DNA of 64,000 nt, from positions 117,799 to 181,798 of the forward strand of contig NW_006767434.1 of the NCBI RefSeq assembly GCF_000264995.1, written 5' to 3'. This stretch comes from Punctularia strigosozonata HHB-11173 SS5. Lineage: Eukaryota > Basidiomycota > Agaricomycetes > Corticiales > Punctulariaceae. Below are positions 1-9,533 of the stretch, in pieces. Made by a program: the position numbers and the translations under genes. The notes below the pieces were generated by a model, which did no database searches, had not been told where the DNA came from, and saw only the letters and a list, made by a program, of their open reading frames with translations. Numbering within the stretch: the stretch's first letter is position 1; the number at the start of each line of letters is the position of its first letter.

Positions 1-381
1 TTTTTCCCGAAGGGGGGGAGGGTGTAACGGTAGTATAATATTACCGTTGATACGCTTTGTAAGCCGCCGCCGCGGCATGATGAATTCAGTAACCACCGCG
101 TCCCATTGGACGCGGTTAATCACTACAACTGAGAGGGCGCCGTATAACCATATGGCGCCCGTAGAACTATATTCCGAGCGAACGACATATAAACTACCTA
201 CGAGAGCTCATGTATCCGTCGTCCTTTTGCTCAATATCACTCGGTTCTGTTCAGTCGCGTCGTAGCATAGCTTTACATAAGCTACGCTACATATACACTT
301 ATTACACGATCCTATCCTCGGATTGCATAGAAGTAAGCCAACAAGCTGCAGTGACAAATGTACGCTAGATTCCTTCTCTGT

Positions 382-873
382 TTACTCGACGTTAACAAAT
401 ACTCGCTCGGATCCGCGTCTGTAGTAATCCTCCGGAACGTCCTCGACGCAATCGAACGGAAGGCGCATGAACGGGTCAGGAACCACCACCCACTTCCACT
501 CGATCCCATGTGTTCCCTCTAGGATGGCTTTTTGCTGGCGATCGGACTCCCTTTCCTCAACCCAAATACAGGAAGAAGCGGTCGCCTTTTTGTCGTAGCC
601 CGTGACGCGCACGATCATTACAATAGGGTTGGCCGTTCTGACGAGCTGGTGCCGCACTACTTGTCCGTTCTCGTCCAGAACCCGCTTGAACTTGGCCTTG
701 GGCCAATCCGTTGACATTACGTCGCCGGATGCATCTGGGCCAAGCTTTTCCCAGTTCTGCCGTATGCAGCGGCCAACAAGACCATCTTCTGCTAGATGCC
801 AGCCTTTCTTTTCTATCCAGACTTCCGCATCTGCGTAACTGAGCATATATCCGGCGTAGACGGGTGCACCCAT
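382..873 (-). CDS. Cluster family protein, copy 1 (unknown function, 163 aa)
   Basis: Intronless reading frame of 163 codons, ATG to TAA. I do not recognise the family. It aligns over its whole length with three other minus-strand genes here (2692-3144, 3754-4263, 7561-8013). Shared landmarks in order: AGY plus SYADAE near residues 7-16, KKGW near 22-25, the core STDWPKA near 53-59, PIVMIVR near 82-88, ATASSCIW near 96-103, EERESD near 105-110, and WVVVPD near 127-132 followed by LP. There is no signal peptide or membrane segment, so a soluble intracellular protein is likely. This is the most divergent copy, with a one-residue insertion near the KRVLDENGQ stretch and its own C-terminal tail. 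Coding status rests on conservation among the four copies; function is unknown. Confidence 0.75.
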   Translation of the reverse strand: MGAPVYAGYMLSYADAEVWIEKKGWHLAEDGLVGRCIRQNWEKLGPDASGDVMSTDWPKAKFKRVLDENGQVVRHQLVRTANPIVMIVRVTGYDKKATASSCIWVEERESDRQQKAILEGTHGIEWKWVVVPDPFMRLPFDCVEDVPEDYYRRGSERVFVNVE

Positions 874-2691
874 AGTACCTGTCCCATACAGTCATGTTAG
901 ATGCCATCGGTATGTAACCAGCGCTCGTACCGATTGGAGATAATCAAGTATGCGAAATGGTGAAGGGATTCGTGTAGGCTCCGGTATTAGGCTCAGTTGC
1001 ATGGATCGCATGTCTTTTAATATCGCAGCACGCGGCATATCCCGACCAGGGCCATTGCCCCCTTCGGTCTACGTACGCCACCTTCGCCTGTGGTTCGCCA
1101 CACCGTTTGTCTGTGGTTTCGTTCATGCTGCCGACATCAACGTCTCCGCGCCCTCCAAACCATTAATGGAAGAGGATGCTTCCGTCGCTGAGGACTCGGT
1201 GGCTCCACGTCAGTGGCTGCCAACGATTCGCGTATACTGCTCTCAAATATGATCTTTGGTGAGTTACGGCATCCCTTTTTGTTTCGCCCATTCGGCGCTT
1301 CCGGGCTCCTTGCCTACATCATTGTAGCTATAAACGTATCCCGTGAATCTTATACAAGCTTTATTGTGCCGATTGAGATTCAAATCGCACCCTGCCCCAC
1401 GCTCCTTCGCTGACATTGTGTCGCATCCTCCTACATAGTAAAGGGCGTCGCGTTTGTGGAATGCAAGACGACTCAGCAGCCCTCCTTGACCCTCCCGCTC
1501 GAGATACGATGCACACCTTCCTCAAATGTCATTTCTGCTCACCATGTTTGGCATTGTCAACGTGCAACCAAGGCCGGTCCGCGACATCTCCTACCCGCCA
1601 TACAGTCATCGTATAACTCACATCCGAGTCAACGACCATCTCCCCCAACCGCTGTACGAGCCTTACGTGGTACCGTACTGCGAGTCATCTCCCGAATATC
1701 CATTGGCGAGGAGCATCAGCCCTTCACCCTCTTACCGTTCCGCATCTCCAATACCATCAACGCATCGCTCGCCGTCTACAGCTTTCTCATCAACAGTCAG
1801 CTGACCCAGGGCCCCGCCTCCCTCAGTCGAGTCGCCCGGTCGACAGCGAGAACCAAGACGGAGATGCGGAGAGCTCCCACTCAGCGCGCTACTCTTGCCT
1901 CTCCTCTGTTCCTGCAGCGAGGGGAATCACTCCTAAGCCGCGCGTGGATGTTTCGTAGAGGCTATGCCCTAGCTGAAGCTATTGACTGAGACGAGGAAGC
2001 GTACAAGAAACTGCGCGTAAGTTGCGATTTAACTCTGGTCACGCACGATGCTGAGTCATGGCTACCCATGGATATTCCACAGAACACCGTTCCTCGTCTC
2101 GTACATCGACTCTTAGACGAGGAAAGCGTGTCGAACAGCAAGACGGACGCTGCATATGGAGGGTATTCGAGAAGGCGGGTTCCCTCGATCCTCAGAGATG
2201 ATTAAGCTAAATATATGTGCATGGCAGGCTGCCGAGGCCTTTCCATCGCTGGACCACTACAAGGCGGCATGGCCTGTGACGGACATGATCAAGCTGCGCC
2301 TGAAGAGCACGAATGCTATGTATCGCAGGGCACGACGCGTATCGACGAACATGTCATCAGGCGGCCATAGGCGTAGTGGGGGACTCGGACGCATTGATCT
2401 CGCATGCTGGTATGCTACACCACAATGCTGGATGCTCCCGAAAATCACGATAGGCGATGCTCGAGCAGCGGCAGGGCCCAAGCTGGCGTTGAACTCTTGT
2501 TATTGTTGTGATAATGTACTCGACGTGCACTGCGTTGTATGAACTCATTCACATCTGCATGTATGCTCATAACTGACGCTACTGCATGACGCTGTTCGCA
2601 AAGAGCCGGCGAAGCGCGAGCCGTGGCCAGTGAGTATAGGTACATAGCTATGCAGCCGGTACATGAGCAAATTTAGCAACCGGTCTTAGAA
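874..2691. other. Spacer between cluster copies 1 and 2; one weak coding-like stretch
   Basis: No confident gene. A plus-strand open stretch at 2156-2542 contains a segment reading AFPSLDHYKAAWPVTDMIK that looks protein-like, and 1526-2000 carries short open stretches in two frames. These could be exons of a decayed or unrecognised plus-strand gene. I could not join them into a model with convincing splice sites, so none is called. Confidence 0.3.
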
Positions 2692-3144
2692 TCATTCATA
2701 GCGGTAGGGGTGGGGGGAAACTTTATCCACGTCATCCCAGGGAATGAGCAGTCTCGCGTCAGGAACAACGACCCATTCCAACTTCGTGCCCGTCTCCTGT
2801 TCGAATTCGGACTTGAACTGGAGATCGGTTGGCCGTTCTGGAATCCAGATGCACGTTGACGACGTTGCCTTTGGGTCGCGCTGAGACCTACGGCCGAACA
2901 GGATGATCGGTTCGCCCGCCCTCGCGAGCTCAATACAGTCGTCAACTCGACGGATTAAGGCCCTGGGCCACTCGGTAGACATGATTCTCGCGGACCGGGC
3001 CAGCTTCTCTTTCGGCCAAGCGCGCTCCATCTCATCGTAGAGGTCGGCGGGGTCGTCAGTAGGCCAACCACGTTTCTTCGCCCAGATTTCAGCTTGGTCG
3101 TAGCTGAGTTTGTAGCCTGCGACGACTACAGCTCCTCGCGCCAT
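2692..3144 (-). CDS. Cluster family protein, copy 2 (unknown function, 150 aa)
   Basis: Intronless frame. The start was set at the ATG giving MARGAVVVAGY, which matches the start of copy 4 (MARGVLVVAGY); the frame stays open upstream without a conserved start. Shared family landmarks: AGYKLSYDQAEIWAKKRGWP at the N-terminus, then STEWPRALIRR, EPIILFGRR, DPKATSSTCIWIPE, and EWVVVPD followed by IPW. It ends in YRYE, as copy 4 does. Copies 2 and 4 are the closest pair and flank the nuclease-like gene at 5288-6169. Soluble, no signal peptide. Its biochemical role is not recognised. Confidence 0.78.
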   Translation of the reverse strand: MARGAVVVAGYKLSYDQAEIWAKKRGWPTDDPADLYDEMERAWPKEKLARSARIMSTEWPRALIRRVDDCIELARAGEPIILFGRRSQRDPKATSSTCIWIPERPTDLQFKSEFEQETGTKLEWVVVPDARLLIPWDDVDKVSPHPYRYE

Positions 3145-3405
3145 GTGTTTCTGGGCAGAGAAGAATTTCAGAACTCGTAATTGCCAGGGTAAAAAGACCT
3201 GACTGCAGCGCACGAGAAGAGATCGTTATCTTGCTCACCTCTTTGACCCTGCGCTGCTGGCGTTGGGCTTCAGTGAACCAATGTGTGGCACTCCGGTCCG
3301 AAGGTCGGGATATTTCCGCGTGACACGAGCTTCTAGGTCTCACGCAGACCTCTCCAGTCTCATCCCCGTGACTTGGTTTTTATGACCATTAAAGCAGAAT
3401 GAGCA

Positions 3406-3699
3406 TTACGAGCCAGCACCATAACGCTCAAGAAGCATCTCATTTGTATCTGCATCATGCAGAACACCCATCCCTCTGGCTGCGCCAGCCAGATACACGA
3501 ACCCGACGTCGTCGCGCCAGATCTGGCGCGCAAACGGGATGATGCGAATGCCCCGGGTTGTTCCAAATCTCTCCCCGATACCCGTGCAATCATCATCATT
3601 TGGCGATTGCGACACCATGCACAACATTACGACAAGTACCCAAACCACTTTGACATAGGCAATGACAAGTTGAAAACAACGCAGAACATTCATAAACAT
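3406..3699 (-). CDS. Possible small membrane-anchored protein (97 aa)
   Basis: Open frame of 97 codons between cluster copies 2 and 3, on the same strand. The first 30 residues form a hydrophobic segment (LVIAYVKVVWVLVVMLCMV) that could be a signal anchor, followed by an ordinary soluble composition. It does not resemble the neighbouring cluster family and I recognise no domain. The frame could be chance; the only support is the hydrophobic start followed by a balanced tail. Confidence 0.25.
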   Translation of the reverse strand: MFMNVLRCFQLVIAYVKVVWVLVVMLCMVSQSPNDDDCTGIGERFGTTRGIRIIPFARQIWRDDVGFVYLAGAARGMGVLHDADTNEMLLERYGAGS

Positions 3700-3753
3700 T
3701 CATGAGCATGGGGTACGAACAATGTGTAGAGTGCGAGTTGGCGACGGGGACTG

Positions 3754-4263
3754 TCAAGTCGTGGAGGCTGCGACAGGAGACCGAGCAGGGTTTGCTTCAG
3801 CGCGCATTTCCCGCTGGGCCGAAGAGAGTGCGGGCTTGGGCCGGACGTAGTCCGGCGGGAGGTGGAAGTATACGTCGGGGACGGTTACCCATTGCAGCTT
3901 GAGACCGTCCTTTTCGAGTATGGCCTTGAACTTGCGGTCGGATTCGCGCTCTTCCATCGGCTGGCAGATGGACGAGGTCGCGGTCGGATCGTACCGAGTC
4001 TGACGTGCCATGAGGATAATGGGTGTCCCCTCCCGAGCGAGCTCGTCTTCCCCGTTGGCGTTCCGCCTGAGCAGCGCCTTGGGCCAGTCGGTCGCAACGA
4101 CGGATGCTCGCCCAGTCAAGCCCAGCCGATCCCAGGCGCTCGCAATAGCCGACCCGGCGGGCGTGCGATTGTTCGTCAACCAGCCGTGTTTCCGGGCCCA
4201 GGCGTCAGCGTCGGGTACGCTGATCTTGTACCCAGCAAACACGTCGGCTCCTCGTTCCGGCAT
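3754..4263 (-). CDS. Cluster family protein, copy 3 (unknown function, 169 aa)
   Basis: Intronless frame of 169 codons belonging to the same four-copy family. Landmarks: FAGYKISVPDADAWARKHGW near the N-terminus, ATDWPKALLRR, TPIILMARQ, DPTATSSICQ, EERESDRKFKAILE, and LQWVTVPD followed by LPPDYV. Two deviations stand out: the CIW motif of the other copies reads CQP here, and the C-terminus carries about 30 extra low-complexity residues (Ser/Ala/Arg/Pro-rich) instead of ending near YRYE. The EERESD motif is shared with copy 1, so copies 1 and 3 may form one subgroup and 2 and 4 the other. Function unknown. Confidence 0.75.
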   Translation of the reverse strand: MPERGADVFAGYKISVPDADAWARKHGWLTNNRTPAGSAIASAWDRLGLTGRASVVATDWPKALLRRNANGEDELAREGTPIILMARQTRYDPTATSSICQPMEERESDRKFKAILEKDGLKLQWVTVPDVYFHLPPDYVRPKPALSSAQREMRAEANPARSPVAASTT

Positions 4264-5287
4264 GTTGAATCTGCATTCGAAGTATATTAAGCAGGATATT
4301 TGAAGACGAATTCACGTCTTCACCCACCAGGGAGCGTTGTCAGACGGCGTGCGTTCGATCGTGAGGCAACTGGTATAGAGTCTGAGGCAATGCGGGGTGT
4401 CCGATGTCGAGCTCTGGCTCTCGGCGCGTCCTCTATATGATCAACCAGCTCTGTCACGTGGGCTACCAGTCACTTTCTTTCGCACGTGGCAACACGGTTG
4501 GACCGAGCTTGATGCAAGGAGATAGTGAAATGCTATTGTCTGCAGTGGGTCCGCGATAGCGAGGCTGCCCTCCCGAAATTGGGTCATGGGCAGGCCATTG
4601 TTCTTATCACGATTGCTATGCAAACGTTAGCTCTCGCATCGGTTCCAGTCGAATCACCGTACAGTCGTTGGAAACAGCTGACTCCGAAATCAGATCTTCC
4701 TATAATAAGATTCACACAAGATTCTGCGTACTGCGTGGTATGATAGCGATGGTACTTATATCACAATGGATACATGACGTGACGAAGACGGAGAAGCAAG
4801 TGGGTGCGCCGGAGAACAATGAGGCAGCGAACACGATTCCTGTAATACTATTGTTTTCTATCCTTCTCGTGTGTCTTGCTCACTCTTAGGCGCATAGGAG
4901 TATGTGAAATTGAACGTGCTAAACACGATACAACAACGCACGGTACGCCCAGGCCAATTTTGGTCTTGCATCATCTCATTGTCCATCATATCGTATAAAA
5001 CCAAGAAGCCACATTCCCCTCCCAGCAGACTCATTTACGGCATCAGCTTGCGTTGACTACCAAACTCGCAACATATTATACCTCTCCCAGACGTAACATG
5101 TACGCTTGCTCGTCGAGTTTTTTCCCGTTATCTCACGCTCAATGTGTATCTTTGGCCATAGTCCCGAGCTCTCACTAAGTAGAAACGCACCTATCTACGT
5201 TCCACCCCTACGCGGTGTTGTAAAGGTTCGTGAGCATGTCTCATCTCGCTGTGTCTCTATACTCATGCCTCAAATTCTGCTCAATAG
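4264..5287. promoter_or_regulatory. Region between divergent copy 3 and the nuclease-like gene, with TATA box
   Basis: About 1 kb between two divergently oriented genes. A TATAAAA element sits at 4994-5000, upstream of the plus-strand gene whose ATG is at 5288; the spacing of nearly 290 bp implies a long 5' leader or an unrecognised 5' exon. The ATG is directly preceded by CTCAATAG, which could be a 3' splice site for an intron in that leader. No further gene was recognised. Confidence 0.4.
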
Positions 5288-6169
5288 ATGACCGAAACCA
5301 CAGTCCCTCCCTGGCTGCTTCAGCGTATGAACAATCTGATCCACAAGAAACCCTCACCGTACGAGTCCAGCTTCTACGGGCCCCTAGGCACTCTATTCTC
5401 GGAGTACTTTCGGCCGATCGATGGATTCATGGTCAAGTCTCAGCCAAGGATCCGCATGAATTATCACGGAGACGATGGCGATGAACAAAAGGGTAGAAGC
5501 GAGGATGCGGATGCGGATAGCGAGGACTATTGGTACATGGACGAAGTCGAGGCACTGCTGGCCGAAAGCAGCGGTGAGAGCAATGGCGAGGGCGACGATG
5601 AGTCAGATGCGGGGAACATCTCTCGCGACTCCTCCGAAGCTGTCCTCCATCTCCTTGCCGATAAAGCCACAGGGCTGGAGGACGAGAGAAACGGCGAGAC
5701 TGACGGTGATGCCAGCGAGTCAAATGAGAACAACGTCTTCCATGACGACTCGGAAATCGTTCTTAATCTTCTGGCCGATACCACCACAGATTCAATGGGC
5801 CAAACGGTCACCAAGAAGATGAAGAAACTCGATACCGGAACCCCTGATTTTATTATCTGCCAGGGATCATCAGATTTGCAGTCTGATGTCCCCGTTCTCT
5901 TGGCAGAGGTCAAGAGGAACACGGCCACCAGGTCATCCGCCATGACACAGATTCATAGATATGTCTCAATCCTCATGGGAAAACCGAATGCCACGCATGT
6001 TGTCGCGCTTCTCATCCTGGGAGCGGAGACATGGGAGTATACCTGGAATGCGGTCGAGAAGCAATGGACGCACGACGATGTTCGTGTCGTGACGGGAGAC
6101 GAAGATTTCCGCAAGATTCTACAACGGGAAGCAGATAAGAACAGACGCCTCCCGAGTCAGATATCTTGA
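5288..6169 (+). CDS. Putative PD-(D/E)XK-superfamily nuclease-like protein (293 aa)
   Basis: Single-exon frame of 293 codons. The C-terminal third carries GTPDFIICQ near residues 184-192, then PVLLAEVKRN near 203-212. That is a P-D followed after about 20 residues by E-x-K, flanked by hydrophobic strands, then an amphipathic helix (MTQIHRYVSILMG) and strand HVVALLILG. This order is the core of the PD-(D/E)XK phosphodiesterase fold found in many restriction-like nucleases. The middle (about residues 60-175) is highly acidic and probably disordered. It contains two copies of a DDSE/DSSE-x-VL-x-LLAD motif (near 114-124 and 153-163). The N-terminus (YGPLGTLFSEYF) resembles the lead-in of basidiomycete proteins of this fold. 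Catalysis is inferred from the motif alone. It lies inside the four-paralog cluster but on the opposite strand. Confidence 0.6.
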   Translation: MTETTVPPWLLQRMNNLIHKKPSPYESSFYGPLGTLFSEYFRPIDGFMVKSQPRIRMNYHGDDGDEQKGRSEDADADSEDYWYMDEVEALLAESSGESNGEGDDESDAGNISRDSSEAVLHLLADKATGLEDERNGETDGDASESNENNVFHDDSEIVLNLLADTTTDSMGQTVTKKMKKLDTGTPDFIICQGSSDLQSDVPVLLAEVKRNTATRSSAMTQIHRYVSILMGKPNATHVVALLILGAETWEYTWNAVEKQWTHDDVRVVTGDEDFRKILQREADKNRRLPSQIS

Positions 6170-7560
6170 TTCTAAGAGCGTCGACGTATGGCATCGAATT
6201 TTGTTTACTTGATAGTGGTAACACATACGATAGTGTCCTATATGCTGTCACTGCCAGAAACATTGGCTTGCGTGGAACACGGACCTCAAATCACGAATTA
6301 TATCCAGCAGCTTGTATATTGACGTACATGCACCGGAGGCGCATCGTCAGACGTTTCTATTCAGGGGCCTACTTTAGTGATTCAGCACCAACACTGCATG
6401 TGGTATACACAGCTAAGATTTGAGAGGAGCGTAGCTGAGAATATGGCAAGCGACGACGCACGCTTCTCTGACTTGAGGATTGTCAGTATGTAGTGTGCTC
6501 GTCGAGGCTCAGAACCTGGAAATCAGTTAGCGGTTAAGGGAAACTGAAGATTAAACTGCGACGTACGGCGGCGGCGAAGAGCGGATGGGGCTAGTGGAAA
6601 TTCCGTCGCTTTGAAGCTCAAAGCCTCAGACTTCGGATTTCGGACTCATTTCTTGACACGAGGTAAGCCTGCAGGCGATACAGAAAGCGCCCGACGTTCC
6701 GGACACGGGAACGTGCAGCACGCATTTCTCGGTTATCTGAGCACACACACAATCGCTAGCGGTGGCACTGAATCATGCGTACTGAGCGATTGCTTTTAGT
6801 GCAGCAACACCATCCTTCGACTCGAGCAGTCCCTCCATAATATACGCATCCACGTTCAATGTACGCGGGAGAGGATGCAGGTCTCGAAACTAACGTGAGC
6901 CGATTGCGTGCACTCGTCTCCAACTAATCAGACAACGTTCAGACCTCCAGTGCAAACGTAGCACGCATCCGCGGGACATCGTAACGCTTCGGTATTAGCT
7001 CTTGACCGATACAGCAGGCCGCGTTCCGAGTCAACAGCACGTTATGTGTTGGAGATAGACGGTTGATGAGCGTGCAAGCGGATGTCGTGTCGGCCGTTGC
7101 GCGCGCGGCGCGCGCGCCCTCGCGTGGTATGGACATATTCGGACACGAAAACTTATACTTCCGCCTTCAGATAATCGTCTCCTTTTCGCGAGCACACGCC
7201 TCACTTGCTCCCATATCCGAGCAGTGAGACGTGAGTTCCTTTATGCCTGTATGTCCTGTATCGGGAGCTCATGTACCGTAGTTACATATTTACTAGGTAC
7301 ATGAATACAGACTTGCTCCCATATCCGAGCAGTGAGACTTACATATTTACTAGGGCCCGACCGGCCGCTCGTTTCATTCGCACCCCGTCCCGCCTCTCGT
7401 ATACCTTCATGTACGTTTGATGTTGCACAGTGATCATTCCCTCTACCTTTCTCGTATTCTCGTCGCGAGACTGAACAAACTAGGCGCGCTCACGCTTTAG
7501 CGAAAGTCGTCCGTACAAACGCATGCAGCTGTAAGCGAAAAACAAAAAAAAAACAGCGCT
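6170..7560. other. Spacer with an interleaved direct-repeat block
   Basis: No gene recognised in 1.4 kb. It contains the duplicated block described at 7203-7354, a GCGCGCGCGGCGCGCGCGC stretch near 7106-7124 and an A-rich run near 7540-7554 just beyond the stop of cluster copy 4. Confidence 0.5.
7203..7354. repeat. Interleaved direct repeats (28 bp and 16 bp, two copies each)
   Basis: A 28-bp unit beginning ACTTGCTCCCATATCC occurs at 7203-7230 and again, identical, at 7311-7338. A second unit, TTACATATTTACTAGG, occurs at 7282-7297 and again at 7339-7354. In the second occurrence the two units abut, whereas in the first about 50 bp separate them. This fits a local duplication with loss of the intervening bases, or a deletion between repeated units. 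Confidence 0.85.
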
Positions 7561-8013
7561 TCACTCGTATCTGTACGTCTTAGGCGCATGGTCTATGTCC
7601 TCCCACGGCAGTTCCAAGTCGGGATCGGGGACGGTCACCCACTCCACCTTGATATTCTCCGCTTTCTCGAGCTCTTCCTTGAAAGCTCTGTCGCCAGGCT
7701 CCTCCGGGATCCAAACGCACGAGCCCGAGGTCGCGCGCGGATCACGCAGGAATCTGCGGACGAACAGGATGATGGGCTCTCCATACTGGGCGAGCTCGAT
7801 CCGGTCGTCCATCCGCCTGATCATGGCCCTGGGCCAGTCCGTCCCCATGACTTCGACTACGGACTTGCGGAGCTCGTCGTTCGCCCAGCCGCGCTGTATC
7901 TTGGGCAGAATGTCCGCGCTTTTGTTGATGGGCCAGCCACGGCGCATCGCCCATGTTTCGGCTTCATCATAGCTGAAGGCGTAGCCTGCGACGACTAAGA
8001 CTCCTCGAGCCAT
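7561..8013 (-). CDS. Cluster family protein, copy 4 (unknown function, 150 aa)
   Basis: Intronless frame of 150 codons, closest to copy 2. Landmarks: MARGVLVVAGYAFSYDEAE, RRGWP, GTDWPRAMIRRMDD, EPIILFVRR, DPRATSGSCVWIPEEPGD, then VEWVTVPDPDLELPW and a YRYE end. The start is fixed by agreement with copy 2. It has the same length as copy 2, so these two probably represent the basic form. It is the last member of the cluster and lies 1.4 kb beyond the nuclease-like gene. No localisation signal is visible. Function unknown. Confidence 0.78.
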   Translation of the reverse strand: MARGVLVVAGYAFSYDEAETWAMRRGWPINKSADILPKIQRGWANDELRKSVVEVMGTDWPRAMIRRMDDRIELAQYGEPIILFVRRFLRDPRATSGSCVWIPEEPGDRAFKEELEKAENIKVEWVTVPDPDLELPWEDIDHAPKTYRYE

Positions 8014-8448
8014 TTTAGTCTAAAGCAAGAGCGTCGGCAACTGAGAAGCAGAGGGAATGGTGCGACGGAGTATTACCGTATAACTTGATCAAGATGCTTG
8101 GCTGTCTCGGTAGTGGGGCTGGACAGGTCGACTCGGTTGGATGGGAGCACGGCGGACGCGTGCTCGTTTCTTAAAAGCCCCATCATACCGGGCATCACCA
8201 CGCATCGCAGGCGTGCCATCGAACTCCGCTCACGGTACGTGAGTACATGCCGTTTCGGTTGCATTTTTTCCGAGCAGGTCTGTCGAGCCAAAAAAGCACT
8301 TCCGGTCAAAAAATGTATACCACGTTGGCCAGTGCAGTCCCCCAATCAGCGAAGGCGCGATCGAAAAAGCCAACGTATGATTGAAAACGAATCGGCCAAA
8401 GCCACCGAACACGAACTTTTTGGCGAGCCTGAACGGCAAAAAGAAACG
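8014..8448. other. Short spacer
   Basis: 435 bp between the start of cluster copy 4 and the stop of the oxidoreductase-like gene. No gene or clear element recognised. Confidence 0.5.
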
Positions 8449-9533
8449 CTACTTGGCGTACTGCTCGATCGCCTCCTGCGCGGCGGCGCCGCCCTCCGGC
8501 TCGAGCAGCGTCTCCCTCAGATACGCCTCCATGCTCCTCGGCTCCCTCCCCAACAGCTCCACGACGAGCGGGTCGACGACGGCGGCCTCGCCGCGCTCCA
8601 GCCCTTCGTACGTCCTCGCCCACGCCCTCAAAAACCCGTCCGTCCGGCGCGCGTCCGCGGGATCCACGTTCCGCGCCACGTACTCGTCCGCGGACGCGAC
8701 GGAGAGACGGAGGCGCGGGCGGGAGAGGAGCGAGGCGAGGACGGGCGTGAGCTGCGCGAGGGTGAGCGCGCGTTGGCCGGTGAGGAGCACGGTTTCGTTC
8801 TCGTGCGAGCCCTGCGCGGCGCAGGAACGTGAACCGTGAGCGGAAGGAGGCGGTGATGGAGCGGTTTACCTCTGCGATGAGCTTCGCGGTCGCCGCGCCG
8901 AGGTCGTCCCGCGCGATCCAGGCGATCCCGCCGTCGCCGGGCACGACGATCTCGTCGGACGCGTTGCTCGGCTGCCAGAACCCTGCGGCGGAATCCCCGT
9001 CAGCTCTCTTCCCGCCCCCACGCGCATCTCCCATCGGTAAAAGCCGGAGAGGACGAGACAGAGACGTTACCGAGGTAGAGCGGCCAGGATTCGCAGTAGA
9101 GGCCCTCGCGGACGACGGTGTAGGTCAGCCCGCTCGCTTTGAGGTAGGCCTCGGTGTCGAGGTGGGCTTGCATCACCGCCGTCGCGCTCTCGGTCTTGTC
9201 CCTCCCGCCGGCGAAGGCGAGGCTGGTGTAGAAGACGTGCGCGACGCCGGCCCGCTTGGCGGCGTCGATCGCGGCCGTGTGGTGCGCGATGCCGGGGGAG
9301 GAGACGAGGAGGAGGCGGGCGGCGCCGGAGAAGGCGCGGTCGAGGGTGGAAGGCTGGGAGAAGTCGCCGTGCACGAGCGGGCAGCCGGACGGGTGGGTGG
9401 GGGAGGCGGGCGGGCGCGAGAGGGAGAGCGTGAGGGAGGAGGGGGGGACGAGGGGGAGGAGGTGGTGGAGGACGCGGGAGCCGAGGCCGCCGGTGGTGCC
9501 GGTGAGGACGATCTTGGGGGACTGTTGGGTCAT
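8449..9533 (-). CDS. NmrA-family NAD(P)-binding protein (312 aa)
   Basis: Three exons on the minus strand: 9533-9071, 8982-8870 and 8811-8449, with introns of 88 and 58 bp; phases agree throughout and give 312 residues. The N-terminus KIVLTGTTGGLGSRVLHHLL is a Rossmann-fold dinucleotide-binding strand-loop-helix (GxxGxxG type). It is followed by HGDFSQPSTLDRAFSGA, LLLVSSPGI and a VFYTSLAFAGG segment, typical of the NmrA / atypical short-chain dehydrogenase group (QorB-like). The later part reads FWQPSNASDEIVVPGDGGIAW and then IARDDLGAATAKLI, the usual 'within the domain of the allocation' segment of NmrA proteins. Such proteins act as NAD(P)H-dependent quinone reductases or as redox sensors; which applies here cannot be told from sequence. 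Confidence 0.85.

Noticed and set aside
8306-9034. Long antisense and alternate-frame open stretches in GC-rich genes (for example across 8306-9034, 36286-37071, 57583-58785)
   Set aside because: They overlap well-supported exons, are Arg/Pro-rich and show no domain; they are compositional shadows.
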